From assembly GCF_032854445.1 (NCBI RefSeq), contig NC_088303.1, forward strand, positions 34,947,265-35,011,264: 64,000 bases of DNA, read 5' to 3'. This DNA is from Liolophura sinensis. Its lineage: Eukaryota; Mollusca; Polyplacophora; Chitonida; Chitonidae. Position 1 is the first letter of the stretch. Every line of letters begins with the position of its first letter. Below, piece by piece: positions 9,726-22,510 of this stretch. The notes beneath the pieces are model-generated. The model did no database searches and was not told the origin of the DNA. It saw only the letters and a list, made by a program, of their open reading frames with translations. The position numbers and the translations under genes were made by a program.

Positions 9726-9980
9726 TCATATACAGCTTTGAAATATCTGGTTCAATTGTTCAGTTTGGCGTCTGAAATCCATGAGCTCTGTGGAGGGCGT
9801 GGGAAGAATGTCAACATGAAATATGCTGTCTTTTGCACTTTTCTTGGGTTTTTTGGTGGGGAGAGGGGAGAGGGTAGAACAGACTAAAACACCTTCATCT
9901 TGGTGCTTGTTGTCTAAACCAATACTGGTAAACCTTGTTTCATACCGAGTGAAATCCATGCACATTTCCTGGATTTGACT
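9726..9980 (-). CDS. Terminal exon of an unidentified minus-strand gene
   Basis: Acceptor 'gtcttgtttcatacag' precedes position 9980 on the minus strand. The 255 nt exon in phase 0 encodes 84 residues. It begins SQIQEMCMDFTRYETRFTSI, has a basic linker SPLPTKKPKKSAKDS, and ends TEQLNQIFQSCI before TGA at 9726-9728. Codon use and composition look coding and a poly(A) signal follows, but I do not recognise the family. The frame stays open upstream through the acceptor to 10058; I prefer the spliced start because of the acceptor. Upstream exons were not found. Confidence 0.55.
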   Translation of the reverse strand, partial: SQIQEMCMDFTRYETRFTSIGLDNKHQDEGVLVCSTLSPLPTKKPKKSAKDSIFHVDILPTPSTELMDFRRQTEQLNQIFQSCI

Positions 9981-10059
9981 CTGTATGAAACAAGACAGTG
10001 TTAAACCCTTGAACAGCGTGCAGTAAATCGTTTTTAAGTTCATGGAATTTCCCACCATC

Positions 10060-10290
10060 TGAAGCAGTCTCTCATCAATGCGGTTGCTGTGAGTTCAAGT
10101 CCAGCTCATGCTGGCTTCCTCTCCGGCCGTACGTGGGAAGGTATTCCAGCATTCTGCGGATGGTCGTGGGTTTCCTCCAGGCTCTGCCTGGTGTCCACCC
10201 ACCATAATGCTGGCATATGTGAAAGCATAATGTGAAATATTCTTGAGTACAGCGTAAAACACCAATCAAAATCAAATAAAATAATTGGTG
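10060..10290 (+). mobile_element. SINE family 1, nearly full length
   Basis: Starts inside the head at 'agtctctcaccaatgcgg'-like sequence, keeps the B box 'gagttcaagtcc', and ends 'acagcgtaaaacaccaatca' with an A-rich tail. It lies in the intron upstream of the minus-strand exon. Its 5' half is the part duplicated at 8460-8611. Confidence 0.85.
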
Positions 10291-11510
10291 AAGAATTCTG
10301 TGAAATTGTAAGTGATTTATGGTAATCAGTGTTCTACGAGAGGTTCCAGAGTGGATGAGAAACAAAAGCCTGGGGTCCTTTTTTTATATGGGGTCAGGAG
10401 ATGATGTTTACTGGTCTGAAATTGCGCGACTGCTCGGCGTCTCACTTGATCATCACTCCACTAATGCATTACCTTTGTTGCAACCACTAACCAGTACAGC
10501 CATGGATTCGAATCCAGCTCTCATTAGTTTGGCAGCAGCTTTAAGTCACGAAGTTTGTTAGTAACAACCATTAATTGTTATTTCCAAGCTCTGTTCAGTT
10601 TCCTTCACTCATAAAGCTGACCGGTGTCTTTTGTAATATGTAATATATATATTGCATTGTACGTAGAACAAGAGAGACTACTCTCGTTGTCACGACAGTT
10701 TACGACACTGTACCGCTTGTTGGTAAAACACTTCTATGTCACCCCATCGGCGAGTCAATGTGGTCATGACGAGTGTCCTATAAATGAAACTTCTTCTTGA
10801 GTACAGCATTAAATCCTCTGGAACGAAGATCAGATTCAAGAATTTTTTTCTGATATGACGGTGGTTAATTTTATGAGTGTTGGAAACTTGAGCGCTCAGA
10901 GTAAACCAAAGCCCAAGATAAACAATAGATGTAGTGAATGTGTTGTTTGTTTTATGGCTTGGTTGTCCCAAAACAATCTTGTTGTCATGGTTATAAAGTA
11001 CTTAAACTCCTCAGCCACTCCTGTAAGCAGAAGACAGTTTGTCAAGTTTTAGACCTGCAGCCATCATCCTGCTCATAGGAGAAGTGTTGTAATTCAGCCC
11101 CAGCTGGCTATGCTTAAAGGCCTTTGTATGTTGCGATGAAGTTTATCTGGTACTTGGTAAGGTGTGATTTTCTGAATCTGTTTAGCTGTACATGTACTTA
11201 CCTCCACTTTTGCTCCAATACTTATAACAATTTAGAAATACCAGGGCAAGGGTGAGCCTGTTAGGACCACCCTTTCGTTCTGAGGATCTCACGGAGCCAA
11301 CGTCCAGTAAAGAGCGCCTCGCTTGGTGCTCGGCATGTGAGATGTGAGAGCAAAGAAACATGACTATTTGGCCCGTTGCCGGTGTCTGTGACTGGGTGGG
11401 ATGTCGTGTCTGGTGTCTTCGGCATGTTGCTTCAGTGACGGTAATACATTGGCGGCATGGACTCGCCCTTCCACTAGAACACGCAATACATGTACACACA
11501 CCTAATGACT
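10291..11510. other. Gene-poor sequence
   Basis: No domain is recognisable in the short open frames here. 'gattcgaatccagctctc' near 10505 resembles a pol III B box and may mark a degraded tRNA-like repeat. Confidence 0.4.
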
Positions 11511-11519
11511 CTTCCTCGC

Positions 11520-11640
11520 CATATGTCGTCGTCATATGACTGAAAAATTGTTGAGTACGACGTTAAACCCCAAGCTTTCACTCACTCCTCGCCATATGAC
11601 TGAAAAATTGTACGACTTTATACCCCAAGCATACATGCAT
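11520..11640 (+). mobile_element. SINE family 2, two partial 3' ends in tandem
   Basis: 'catatgactgaaaaattgtt' leads to 'gagtacgacgttaaacccca'. A second shorter copy, 'catatgactgaaaaattgta', follows immediately and ends in 'ccccaagcatacatgcatat'. Confidence 0.75.
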
Positions 11641-12739
11641 ATATACATACATACTTAGTAATTGTTGATGGCGAATAATTCTTCTACTGTTTACAAGGCC
11701 TGGCCAAATATTTCCACGTATCATTGGAACGTGCCATGCAATATCCTTTAATTACAATGTACGTCCATTGGGAGACATGCTTTCATATTTCACCACCGAT
11801 AAAGACATCTCCCGTCTTCATGCTTCAGTGTATGACGGAGCGCTTTGAGTTATTGGATGTCATAGACAAGATCTGTGTGCGAAGGTGCTACGCCGATGTA
11901 TAAACTATAATTCATTCATAATTGTAATTCATATAGCTATAGTGTTGTGCAATGATATAATGATCTGCTTTTCAAATTCAAACTACGATCAATAAAGGAT
12001 TTAACTCATGAATAAACGGTTTGTAAATTAGTGTCGTACTCAGTGGTGTTTGTTCTATTGACTGGAAGGTGTTTGGTAACGTGTTTGTTCTATTGACTGA
12101 AACGTGCCTAACGTTTTGCCTTACGTATGCTCAGACAGTAGATACACCAGGGATTCCTATCAACGGCACAAAGTGAAACCAGAAATACACCAGCTACAGT
12201 TATTTATTTATGTATTTGTTGTTTTACACCGTACATCTATGGTCGTCCATGGCGGGTTCCCAAACTGCTCGTCATTCATATTTCACGTCAAAAACGTCAT
12301 CAGGACTTTAAACTTGCATGATCTCTCGGTTTGTTTTAGCATGTGATTTAAATCCTGATTTTTAGTTTCAGCTAAAGCTAATTCAGATCAAGATTCGGCA
12401 TAACGGTGAAGAACGTGTTTAAATAGTACGACTTTATGGTTATACATGCTTAGTCATGAATTTTCGTCAAGTGGTTTCATGTTAACGGAACAGAACAAAT
12501 ACATTTTTGCATTCACTGAAGCTATATTAAACCAACGGGACACTGTACATGCAAACAGGCCAATTCCGAACACATTTTTAAAGAGGACCGTGTTTTAATG
12601 GCTGGCTGTTTATTAACCAGGCGCTAACCTCAGGAGTGTACCAATACGATGGGACACAGAGTGGTATAACTTGTTTTCAGGGCTCGCTTTACAAAGGCAC
12701 ATGTCGTAACGCTACTTCACGCGCATGTATCTTTTCAAA

Positions 12740-12875
12740 ATGCCAGCAACCTGGGGATAGTCGTGTCATCTCCCCCGAGCTTTGCTCAGTTTCTTCCCAC
12801 CATAATGCTAGCCGCTATCGTATAAATGACATATTCTTGAGTACGACGTAAAACACCAATCAAATTAATTAATAA
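12740..12875 (+). mobile_element. 5'-truncated SINE family 1 with target-site duplication
   Basis: The element begins at the body motif 'ccagcaacctggggatagtc' and ends 'acgtaaaacaccaatcaaat' plus tail. It is flanked by the 11 bp duplication atcttttcaaa at 12729-12739 and 12876-12886. Confidence 0.85.
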
Positions 12876-12889
12876 ATCTTTTCAAATTG

Positions 12890-12956
12890 TGTTGCCATGG
12901 ACGCTATGCCAGGCAGGCGCACGTCGCAACGACTTCGTTAGATGGGATCCATGCAG
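12890..12956 (+). other. Possible 5' non-coding exon ending in a strong donor
   Basis: GC-richer sequence ends 'gatccatgcag|gtgagtgtg', a near-consensus 5' splice site with the donor G at 12957. The ATG at 12896 is followed by only 14 codons before TAG. No downstream plus-strand exon is recognised before TMEM26 at 36.9 kb, so a link to any gene is speculative. Confidence 0.2.
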
Positions 12957-14560
12957 GTGAGTGTGTTTAGCCTAAGTTAGTGACACAATGCAGTGGCTCA
13001 TAGATCCTACTCTTGCCATACATCTATAAAAGACACATATGGAACTCAATATATCAGTTCGCGTGTGACAATTCTGTAACATGGGAACCGTCTGGGTAAT
13101 GTAGGACCAATCGTCTATGAAGTATGGCAACTGACTGATATATAAAGCTGTGCCGATTGGTCAGTTTTGTTCCCAACCTGTCCAATCAGCGACCTCGTTT
13201 CGGGATTTCATCAGACAAGCTGGAACAAGTTGCATATCTCGTAGGTTCTAACCGAGAGTTCAATAACCACCTGTCCTAAACATACTTTATATATCCATTT
13301 GATTCAATGTGATATGCCCGTGCACAGAGAGCGACACATAATCGCTCTGTTTAATCCTGCGACCACTAATCGTGTAAATAGTAAATGTAGTAGATCAAAT
13401 CTCATCAGATGAACAAATAAAATCAGTTTTCATTTAGTTCTTTTATCGCAGTGAAAATTGGTCAAATGGGGTATGGAAAGGAACAAATACGCTACTCAGC
13501 TTTTAAGTTCTCTCTCACTCGTATTGTCTTCAGAACAGTTAACCGCTCCTTTGTCGCTGTAAATCAGTTTAATAGCCTAGAGTGTCAGGAGAATGCAGTC
13601 GAAATTAATAGCTTTTGCGATAATTAATGGCAGACAATGCTGCAGAATACAAATGGGAAATTGGCGAGCGGCCTATAGCACTGTGTTAGCTGCACACCCT
13701 ATTGTTTTGTGTACTTTGTGTCAAATACACGGTTCTTTCACGTAATTCCGTGGATTTATGGATGGCGTAACTCGCCTGGGTTATTGAGTGCATACATGTT
13801 CGCTATTCAGACAGTAACTTAGGTATGTGTGTAGCCCTATGTATGCTTGGGGTTTTACGTCGTATACTTGAAAAAATTTCAGTCACATGGCGACACCAAA
13901 TCATTCGGTATATGTACATATACTTTGTCTTCTTGAGGAAAGCGTGTCCATGTCACCCAAGTGCTGCCGCTACTGAAGTTTCATGCCGGAGACACCAGGC
14001 ATGACACCACATCCAGTCATATTATACTAACACCGGGTCAACCAGTTCTTTTTCCTTTGCTCTAACCGCCACTAACTTATAACAAACACGATAAAGGGTG
14101 GGATCAGACTTTGAGCAGGGAATGTGTAGGTTTACCTGCTCTTACCACTGATTGTAGGTTTTGAAGAAGTCGTCGACGCTTATGTGACCGTTGACACAAT
14201 CTTTACCTTTCGTTGAAGACCTTTTCTCTTCCACCTATTTGGTGTGCATATCTATACGTCACATATGTAGTAGCGAAGTTCGTAAGTAACTTGCCAAAGG
14301 TTGTTGGTTTTCCACGAGAACTCTGACTTCCACCACCCCTAAATCCATGGTATAAATGAAGAATTTTTTCGGAAAAGAATAGCCTTTAACAGCTGACAAG
14401 TAATTGTAGCACCATAAAGGTAAAAGAGTTCTACAACCATATATAGTATACGTTTAAGGGGGTGTTCTATTATCGTTGGTTTGGAAGGAAACCGGCCAAT
14501 CTCTGACGTTTGAATGTTTGATGCGGGGTGTTGTCGTTCTATCCAATCATGGCTTGTTAA
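12957..14560. other. Gene-poor sequence with a SINE family 2 remnant
   Basis: A minus-strand family 2 3' end ('gcttggggttttacgtcgta') lies at about 13845-13900. No gene is recognised. Confidence 0.5.
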
Positions 14561-14567
14561 TAGCGGG

Positions 14568-15165
14568 TCGTGACCAGCCCTGTGGTTAAGATGCAGGTCG
14601 TGACCAGCCATGCGGTTAAGATCATGGTCGTGACCAGCCGTTTGGTCAAGATCATGGTCGTGACCAGCCGTGTGGTTAAGATGAGGGTCGTCACCATTCG
14701 GGTGGTTAAGATGAGGGTCGTCACCATTCGGGTGATTAAGATGCGGGTCGTCACCAGCCGTGTTGTTAAGATCATGGTCGTGACCAGTCGTGTGGTTAAG
14801 ACCATGGTCATGACCAGCCGTGTGGTTAAGATGCGGGTCGTGACTAGGCGTGTTGTTAAGATCATTGTCGTGACCAGTCGTGTGGTTAAGATCATGGTCG
14901 CGACCAGCTGTGTGGTTAAGATGCAGGTCGTGACCAGCCGTGTTGTTAAGATCATGGTCGTGACCAGCCGTGTGGTTAAGATGCGGGTCGTGACCAGCCA
15001 TGCGGTTAAGATCATGGTCGTGATTAGCTTTGTGGTTAAGATGCGGGTCGTGACCAGCCGTGTGGTTAAGATGCAGGTCGTGATCAGCCGTGTGGTTAAG
15101 ATGCGGGTCGTGACCAGCCGTGTTGTTAAGATCATGGTCGTGATCAGCCGTGTGGTTAAGATTGG
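14568..15165. repeat. 30-bp minisatellite, about 20 copies, open on both strands
   Basis: Unit 'gtggttaagatgcgggtcgt' plus 'gaccagccgt', 30 bp, about 20 copies, with a partial 60 bp higher order (atcatggtcg alternating with atgcgggtcg). Because 30 is a multiple of 3 and the unit lacks stops in several frames, 200-220 codon open frames occur on both strands. One minus-strand frame (14339-15001) reads as HDHDLNHTAG-type decapeptides and another as ILTTRLVTT-type. No start context, splice sites or flanking domain supports a gene, so I call this a minisatellite. Confidence 0.85.
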
Positions 15166-15169
15166 TTGC

Positions 15170-17060
15170 TGTTGAAGGGATTGAAGCAAGTTGACACCAA
15201 TTCTTATTGTCTATCGAACGTTTGTAAAATTATCTTTAATAACTAAACCTTTGACAGGGAATGCTTGTTTCTCCTTTCTCACATAGGTGAATCGTTTATC
15301 TCTTCCCGGTTGACTCTTAGGAGGGTAACTTGTGTTCAGTTTAAATACATGTAGCACATGTCATCCAGTGGAGTGCTATCTAGAGCAAATTCGGGTGCAA
15401 GCTGGACTGATCATTGTTTCTCACAAACGTCATGGCAAAGTCATGAATCAACAATAAATTGCACAACTTAGGTCAGAATTACATTAGGCCCGGAGAGGTT
15501 CCCTGCTTGTTCACGCAATTGTATATATATATACTTGATTTTTCATTTATTGTGTGTTTTATTCCACCTACAACATGGCGTCTACATCCCTACTTTTTGA
15601 GCAATGGTTTAGTCTGGCACTGAGATGGTGGTGTTTTTGTATCCCATCAGTCTTGTGATTTCCCATCCAATATACTTGACAGACAGAATGACACACGCAC
15701 CATTAGCCTGGGAATGTATAGGGAATATATACATATATAGATACCATACAAATCCATTGTATACCACATATAGATACCATGCAAAACCAAGGTATACCAG
15801 GAAACAACAGGAAACAGTATAAATCTCCCCCAACGTTTTGCCGCCTTTGATTCTTGAGACTACCTAACGTGTGGATTAGATACTGTCAAAAAGACAGCTT
15901 TATCGGTGTGGCGACGTCGTTATGTCGTCACGTGTGTAGATCGATGGCCAGCTACATCTCCCCTAGATCACCGCGTGAGGTACTGCTATTGTGAGTACCA
16001 GCTCCATAGGCTCTCTGATGGACGGATAACATGGCTCTCCCAGGTGGATGGCATGGGGGGAACAACCCGCTATAACAGCCCGACGCCGTGAGATGCCTAC
16101 TTCATCTTCATAACGGGATAAGTACAACGAATCGGCCGCAAGGTCAGTATCACATTTTATGTTTTTACGTGGATTGATTTTCTAATTGATGTTTTTTTGA
16201 GAAATATGTATGATTTAATCAAGCTTAATCAGAACGCGGGCTGTTATATAAATGGTGTATAGGCCCCCTATGTTGTTGACTCTAGAGTTGCAATTTGTAC
16301 ATTTCAAATGCATATAAGGGTGAACATATTTATGTTTAATTTAGCACATTTCCCACTGATTCTTGTCTATTTCAGGAACAAAAATAACTCTCAAGAAGAG
16401 CAGTGAATCAGCAATTGAAACTGCACTTGTATATTAGTCCCAACACCGCATGAATGGTTTCGATACATAAAGCGCTTTGCTTTAAGGGTGGCGTCCTTTT
16501 TCCTTAGAACAAAACAGTTCATAATGTCATTTATTGGTTTCATTTCCATCCCAAATGGGAAAAAAAGAAAATTTGTCTTGGGGAAATTGAACAATGCAAC
16601 CCACCCAATCAAGACACAATTTGTCAGCATGATAAGCAGAATAACACAGGGATGATTTTGCCTCAAATGGTAGCATGAACGATGTGTACTTTGTTAGTCC
16701 GGTGCGATCTTCTCTTGTATTGGGTTATCAAATATACTAATGTCCACGAGATAAGCCTCTAATGCCTCAGCATGGACTTTCATATCCAGAGTGGAAGTGT
16801 AGTTAAATCAGTAAGAAGCATCTCTTGTTCTTTGTCCATTTATTTTTCTATATAGAGCTTGCCTCGCTTGTTTCAGCTGATCTTGTGTATCGTGTCTATT
16901 TCAGCTTCTTGAGTATGACACAATAATTTGCATTAAAATGCATCTTTTTAAAATGCAACTTAAGGCGGCCTTGTAACCACACGCAACATAATACTTTGAG
17001 AAATACATAGACCTACGTGTATGTAGTGGTCCATTTGTTGTGAAGCGAACAGACTGTGAT
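15170..17060. other. Gene-poor sequence
   Basis: Short open frames only. There is a small local iteration of 'agataccatacaaa' near 15735-15790. No gene is recognised. Confidence 0.4.
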
Positions 17061-17066
17061 GTGCAA

Positions 17067-17285
17067 GGCGTTAGCTTGTTGTCAAATACAAGGAGGTAGC
17101 TTGTTGCCAAATACAAGTAGGTCGCATGTTGCCATATACTAGGCGGTAGTTTGTTGCCAAATCAAAGGGAGTAACTTGTTGCCAAACACAAGTAGGTAGC
17201 TTGTTGCCATATACACGGAATTTGCTTGTTGTCAAATACAAGGAAGTAGCCTGTTGCCAAATACAAGGAGATAGTCTTTTGCCCA
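17067..17285. repeat. 30-bp minisatellite, 7 degenerate copies
   Basis: 'gtagcttgttgccaaataca' plus about 10 bp repeats with a 30 bp period and 10-25% divergence. Confidence 0.8.
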
Positions 17286-17784
17286 TAGCAGTTTGAACTT
17301 CTGGCTTTGATTGATTGATTATTCTTTAGAGTCACATTCACGACGATGGTGAATAGTTGCATGGATGGAGTAAACCACCGACATTTGGCAAGTTACTGAC
17401 ATTCCATTGTGTGATGTATAGACATGCTCACCATGTTGATGATAGATAAATGATCATCAAGTTATTAATTTTTACGGCGTGGGAAAATAGCCACACGAGC
17501 CATGTCGACGGCTTGTTGTTAACAAATCCACTAAATGAACCGTAAGAGCTGGAGAATCTTGTGACTAGCTGTCGAAGGCCGGGATTGAACGTATACCCCG
17601 TTTGCTTCAATCATGACGGAGGGTCGCTCACTTTACTCAGTGAGCACAATGAGGACAATTCCACATAACCACATAACCACTAAATACATGTAGCAAGAAT
17701 ATTTCACTTTGTAAGACTTATGCATATGCATATCTGAATCTGAACTAAAGTGATATTTTTCCGAGGGTAGGGACATTATGCAGT

Positions 17785-17940
17785 GGTTTCGAAACGCCCA
17801 GCGGGCCGTACGTGGGAAGATCTACCAGGAAAGTTTCCCCGGCCTCTACCGGGATCCCTCCTGCCATAATGCTGGCCGGCGTCGTATAAATCAAAATATT
17901 CTTGAGAGAAACACCGATCAACTAAATAAATAAAACAAAT
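17785..17940 (+). mobile_element. SINE family 1, 5'-truncated and degraded
   Basis: 'gggccgtacgtgggaagatc', 'ccataatgctggccggcgtc' and 'aaacaccgatcaactaaata' match the body and tail of family 1. Confidence 0.75.
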
Positions 17941-17949
17941 CACCCAATG

Positions 17950-19470
17950 ATTTTGGTTACAGGTGTCATATATTTGCCATGCAAATGTAAATATTTTCGC
18001 ATATCGCTCTTTGAATGATTTCTGTGCCACTTTAACAGATCGTTCAAATTAAATTTTGATAACGTGAAAATGCAATTTTTTCTCTAGAGACGTGAATATT
18101 TTCACGTCTCCCTTAAATGGAATGGGTCACAAGCCACTCTACCCTAGACTGGTGCTATACAGCCCTAGCACATATCACCACCCGTTTTTTTTACATTTTT
18201 TAATGAATTGTACATACTTTTACATCAAAGAATCTCTGTTCTGTTTCAAGATGTGTTTGTCTGGCAACATATGGGGTTTTTATTGACTGTTCGTTTAGGG
18301 CCAGACTCAAGACTGTCATATTTGGACAAGTTAGCATAACCACTGATGTAGACCATAACGATCTACGAATTAACTGTTAACGGAAGTATATGCACATAAT
18401 TTGATTTTCGTTTCAATAAAGAAACCAAACATGCATTATACATCAATAACCTATATTGTCCCATCCATGACGCTGTCAAACATGAATATAACAATTTCTA
18501 TGTGTCCTGGTAACGTACATTTTTATTGCTATTTTTATCGATTCTCTAGCACCTTTCTCTTCAGAGCAGATTTGGAGGAATCTAAAACAAAGTTTACAAG
18601 GTGTCACATCGATTCATCTGGAATTTATTGATAAATATTTGGTTTGTATGTACGGTGTGAATCTGTTGAAATGCATTATCAACTTTCGGATAAACTTTTA
18701 CCATCGGGACATCAGTATTATGCCTGGCTTAGTTTTTAAGTAGAACACTTTTGGTTCATTGTAATATCTCTCAGTAAAGCCTACCCAAAAAGTTTCAATA
18801 TCTCAAATGCAGAGACATTTATCTGTCTTAGCTTATGTTAATAGGCTAACGCTCTATTTGTTTGTTCATTATGTGAACTTAGGTTTAACCTGTACTCATT
18901 TCGTAAATGTAAAACTTTTTCTCAAAAGTACGTAGGTTGCCTGTAATATTGATAAAAACATAACCTGCATGTATATTGAAACCTTTGTACTGTTCTTCAG
19001 CCGTATAACTAGTACTGTTTACGCATACTTATTCTGTATAGATACACCAGAACTAAGTAACGGACAGTTGGTAAATATATATGTTGTGTGTATGTTTTTT
19101 TTTTTTTGCTCCACACAGAAGTATTAAAATTTTAAAAGTATGTACTACTACAGTACGTTGGGCAATGTGATTACAGTCACACTTAATTGTATCTACCATT
19201 TCAACATATCTCGTTAACTCCAGTAGTTACAATCAGTTAACCGTAAGATTGATTGTGGGGAAGGGGCCCTGAATGAGATCTTGTAACTAAAGCTCGTTGA
19301 ACTGACCTGTCCTGTTTTTCGGGCTTCATCATTTATCAAAGGTTTAAAACTATTTTGAAGATTTATTTAATGTAACATTTATGTGACTGGTAATCGTTGA
19401 TATAGTGAATTATTGCTATGAAAGTATTTTCTATACTTTTAATTTCCTTAGAATTGTTTCTAGTCCTAAA
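17950..19470. other. Gene-poor AT-rich sequence
   Basis: No gene is recognised. A T-homopolymer lies at about 19095. Confidence 0.4.
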
Positions 19471-19700
19471 CAAGACAAAAACGGCCATGATTGAGTAGAC
19501 AATGGATCAAACTGCCCAAACCTCGAATTTCCCCTGAAACTCGCCATGGTGATGAACAGTTTTAACAAAAAGTCCAGAAAGCCGTCAAATTCCAAAACAG
19601 GACAAAACGGTCCTTCTTTGCTAGAAACTGAACAAAACAGCCCAAAACCTGGAATTTGTCATACTGTCGCTTCACTTTCAAAGTAACAAAAAAGCCACAA
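19470..19700. repeat. Degenerate tandem repeat, about 80 bp unit
   Basis: Variants of 'gaaactgaacaaaacagccc' and 'aaacctggaatttg' recur three times with heavy divergence. Confidence 0.5.
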
Positions 19701-19947
19701 TTTTGTAGAAAATGGACAACCATTCCGAAAACAAAAATTGCAATTTTGATCTGCGAGTCGTTACGGAAGATGAAAGATTTTCAAACTAGAATCCGGATGT
19801 CCGAAATACTCCGCTTCCATCCTCCATCATTTCCTAAACTAAAGGAAAGAAAACAAAGAAAATCTTAAAGGAACTGACAAGGTGCCATGTTGTTTAGTTT
19901 GGCATCATGTAGATTGTTTGATTGGCCACATCGTTGTGATCATTTAT

Positions 19948-20057
19948 TGCACTACTGGTACATCCAGTTTGAACGGAGAAATGTAGCAAATCAGAAGTGC
20001 ACTGATTGCACTACTGGTACATCCAGTTTGAACAGAGAAATGTAGCAAATCAGAATA
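19948..20057. repeat. 55-bp tandem duplication
   Basis: 'gcactactggtacatccagt' through 'gtagcaaatcagaa' occurs twice in a row with one substitution (gaacggag versus gaacagag). Confidence 0.85.
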
Positions 20058-20159
20058 GAATACAGCGTACGTGAAAATCCATTAATTCACCAAGTACCTG
20101 AACGGCAGTAATTTTGAATATAATTACCTGATATGCAGTAGATGAGAAGAGAATATGTA

Positions 20160-20460
20160 TGCTGAGTTTCATGGAAATAGGTCCAGTACTTTATGGAGAG
20201 TTGCATGAACAAAAAGTCTGAATAAAGCACTATCATGCAAAGTCCTATATGGGGGTAATTATGAAATTATATGCACAAGTTCAGATGATGGGCCAGACGT
20301 ATGGTAAGTTTCATCAAATTCGGCGCAGCAGTTTTGGTGGAGATGCCTGGACATAATGGTGTGTACAGACAGACAGACAGACAGACAGACACGGTAATTC
20401 CAGTACATACCCCATGGATTTACAGACGTATTGTACACCCATAGTCTCCTCCAGTACCAG
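20160..20460. repeat. Dispersed-repeat-like segment with (GACA)n core
   Basis: 'gtttcatcaaattcggcgca' precedes (gaca)n at about 20368-20392 and 'ccatggatttacagacgtat'. The organisation of a smooth repeat with an internal GACA tract resembles a non-autonomous dispersed element, but no second copy is in this window. Confidence 0.35.
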
Positions 20461-22510
20461 TAAGGACCTATGGTAATTTATCTGGGGAAAGTCGTGAAGT
20501 TTAATTTAAAGACTATAGGTAGGTGTGCCACATCCACTCACTACAAGGTCGAAGTTATTCAGTGGGCTATGCTGACTTGTGCCTCCAATCAAATTCATTA
20601 CGTAATCAATAATGCGTACTTTTCTGACAAATTGTGCAGCAACTTGAGACGCCATTAAGGATCAATATGCACTCAAAGCGGGAAACTTTCCGTAAGAACG
20701 TGCTAAAAACCACTTTGCATACATGTTTGTTAACACCTTGGTACGAGCTGTGACGTCGGCTCCACCATCGGCAAGCTTCCGACAAGCAAGCCGCCATTAC
20801 TGGCGAGTAGCAACAAAAAAAAACTCCTATCGTATGAGATCGATAATCACATCTTATTGATGATTTTTGATTTATACGGAGGCCATACACTGGCAACACA
20901 TAACCATAATTGCTTAATTGACAGTTTGGGGGTTGGTCTGGAAAAGCTATCAAATTAATGATGTCCTTGGTTCTAGTTACCTTAGAGCATGTTGAGAAAC
21001 AATTTGTATAATTACATGATAATAATAGTGTATCTATATAAAGGCAACGACAGTCTGAAAATAAAGATGATTATTAGTCAAGTGAGTTAAATTTTCTACA
21101 GAAACGTGTTCTTAGGGTAGTGTTCTTTTTAATTTTTAGTATATTTATTTCTTTTCTTTACATTTCTTTAGTTACTTAATTTTTTGTCGCGGATGTTGTT
21201 TGGGGCAAGAGTGCCAATAAGCGTTGTGAGTTACTAGAAAAGAAAATAAGAATGAATGCTCAAGAATGTTTGACTGATACAATGGCGATCAGGTTTATGG
21301 GTGGAGAAGTGGTCGAGGTAAACCACCGATCTTTGGTATAAGACTGACGAACTTACCTGACGTCAAACGTGCAGTATTGATGGAAGACAAGTGATCTCCA
21401 GTTAACGTTACAATATAAGAGTCGACGACCACTCAATGTTACCGGGCCCCACCAACGGTGAAAGTTGGTCATTCCACAAATTCCCTGTCAAAGGCCAATA
21501 AAGGCCAAACCACAGAAACCATCAACAACTTGTGATGGTAAATTTGTATAAAATGAATCTATTTAATAACTTACATGTTGGAAAACTGAAACTGGGAAGG
21601 ATATAGCTTGAGAATGAAAACTGGCTTATGGCATGAAGGCAAATAGGTTTACATTTGATTCGACGAATGCTACCGCTACGGGCAGTGTGGGGTGATCCGA
21701 TCTGTATACCTCACAAAAGAGGACAGTGGTTTTATTGTTGCACCTGTCCAATAAAAACTTAAGATGTTCCAAGCATGCTTAAATTCAGATAAAGTCACGG
21801 CATATCTGCAGCTATCCTGTTATATTGGATATTTATTCCCTTGTTGAAGCATTGAAATGTATCGATTTTTGTGCCACTTAATAACTACTTCTGAATTGTT
21901 TCTTTCTTGACTTAGCATTTCTTTGTGGCAGGCATAACGGCCAAATCTAACAATTTCCTTGTTGGTTATTGACACATCTTTGCTGTTCTCAGGCGCATTA
22001 TGCGTTATCAGTAAGCAATTAGCACAGGGATCTGCCTCACCCGATCGTGACTGGCATATTGGTACCCGAAGGACATAGCACAGGATGGACGAAAAACAAT
22101 CGAAGACCGACGGATTCGGGAAGATTTAAACCATCAGATACCGCCTCAAACGAAACGATCATCGATGATAATATAGCTACTGAACACTCAAAGGTATCGT
22201 CAAAAGCCAGCACAAACATAAGCCCCATGTGATAAACTTAAAAACTCTGTTTGACGAGTGGGAGGAACCAATTGTTTCAAGTAGCATTTTCCGGCTGAAA
22301 GTGTATAAACTACTTCAGAGTTTACAATACGGTGGATATCCAGTCTGAAAATCAATATGTACGTTGTGGCCAATTGCATCCTATCTTGGCATGTTTGATT
22401 TTGGCTCAGTAATAGGATAATCGTTCATCAGTTACGTATTCGATCAAGGGCAGCAATTTGTCCATTAACTCGGTAATTTGCTAATTAGACATTGGCTCGT
22501 AAGCTCTATT
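20461..22510. other. Gene-poor sequence
   Basis: Only short open frames with no recognisable domain. Overlapping open frames on both strands at 22037-22232 have no supporting signals. Confidence 0.4.

Noticed and set aside
11182..11535. 117-codon minus-strand open frame
   Set aside because: It runs antisense into SINE family 2 related sequence; no domain.
14339..15001. 220-codon His/Asp-rich repeat protein on the minus strand
   Set aside because: Produced by a 30 bp stop-free minisatellite that is equally open on the other strand; reported only as a possibility.
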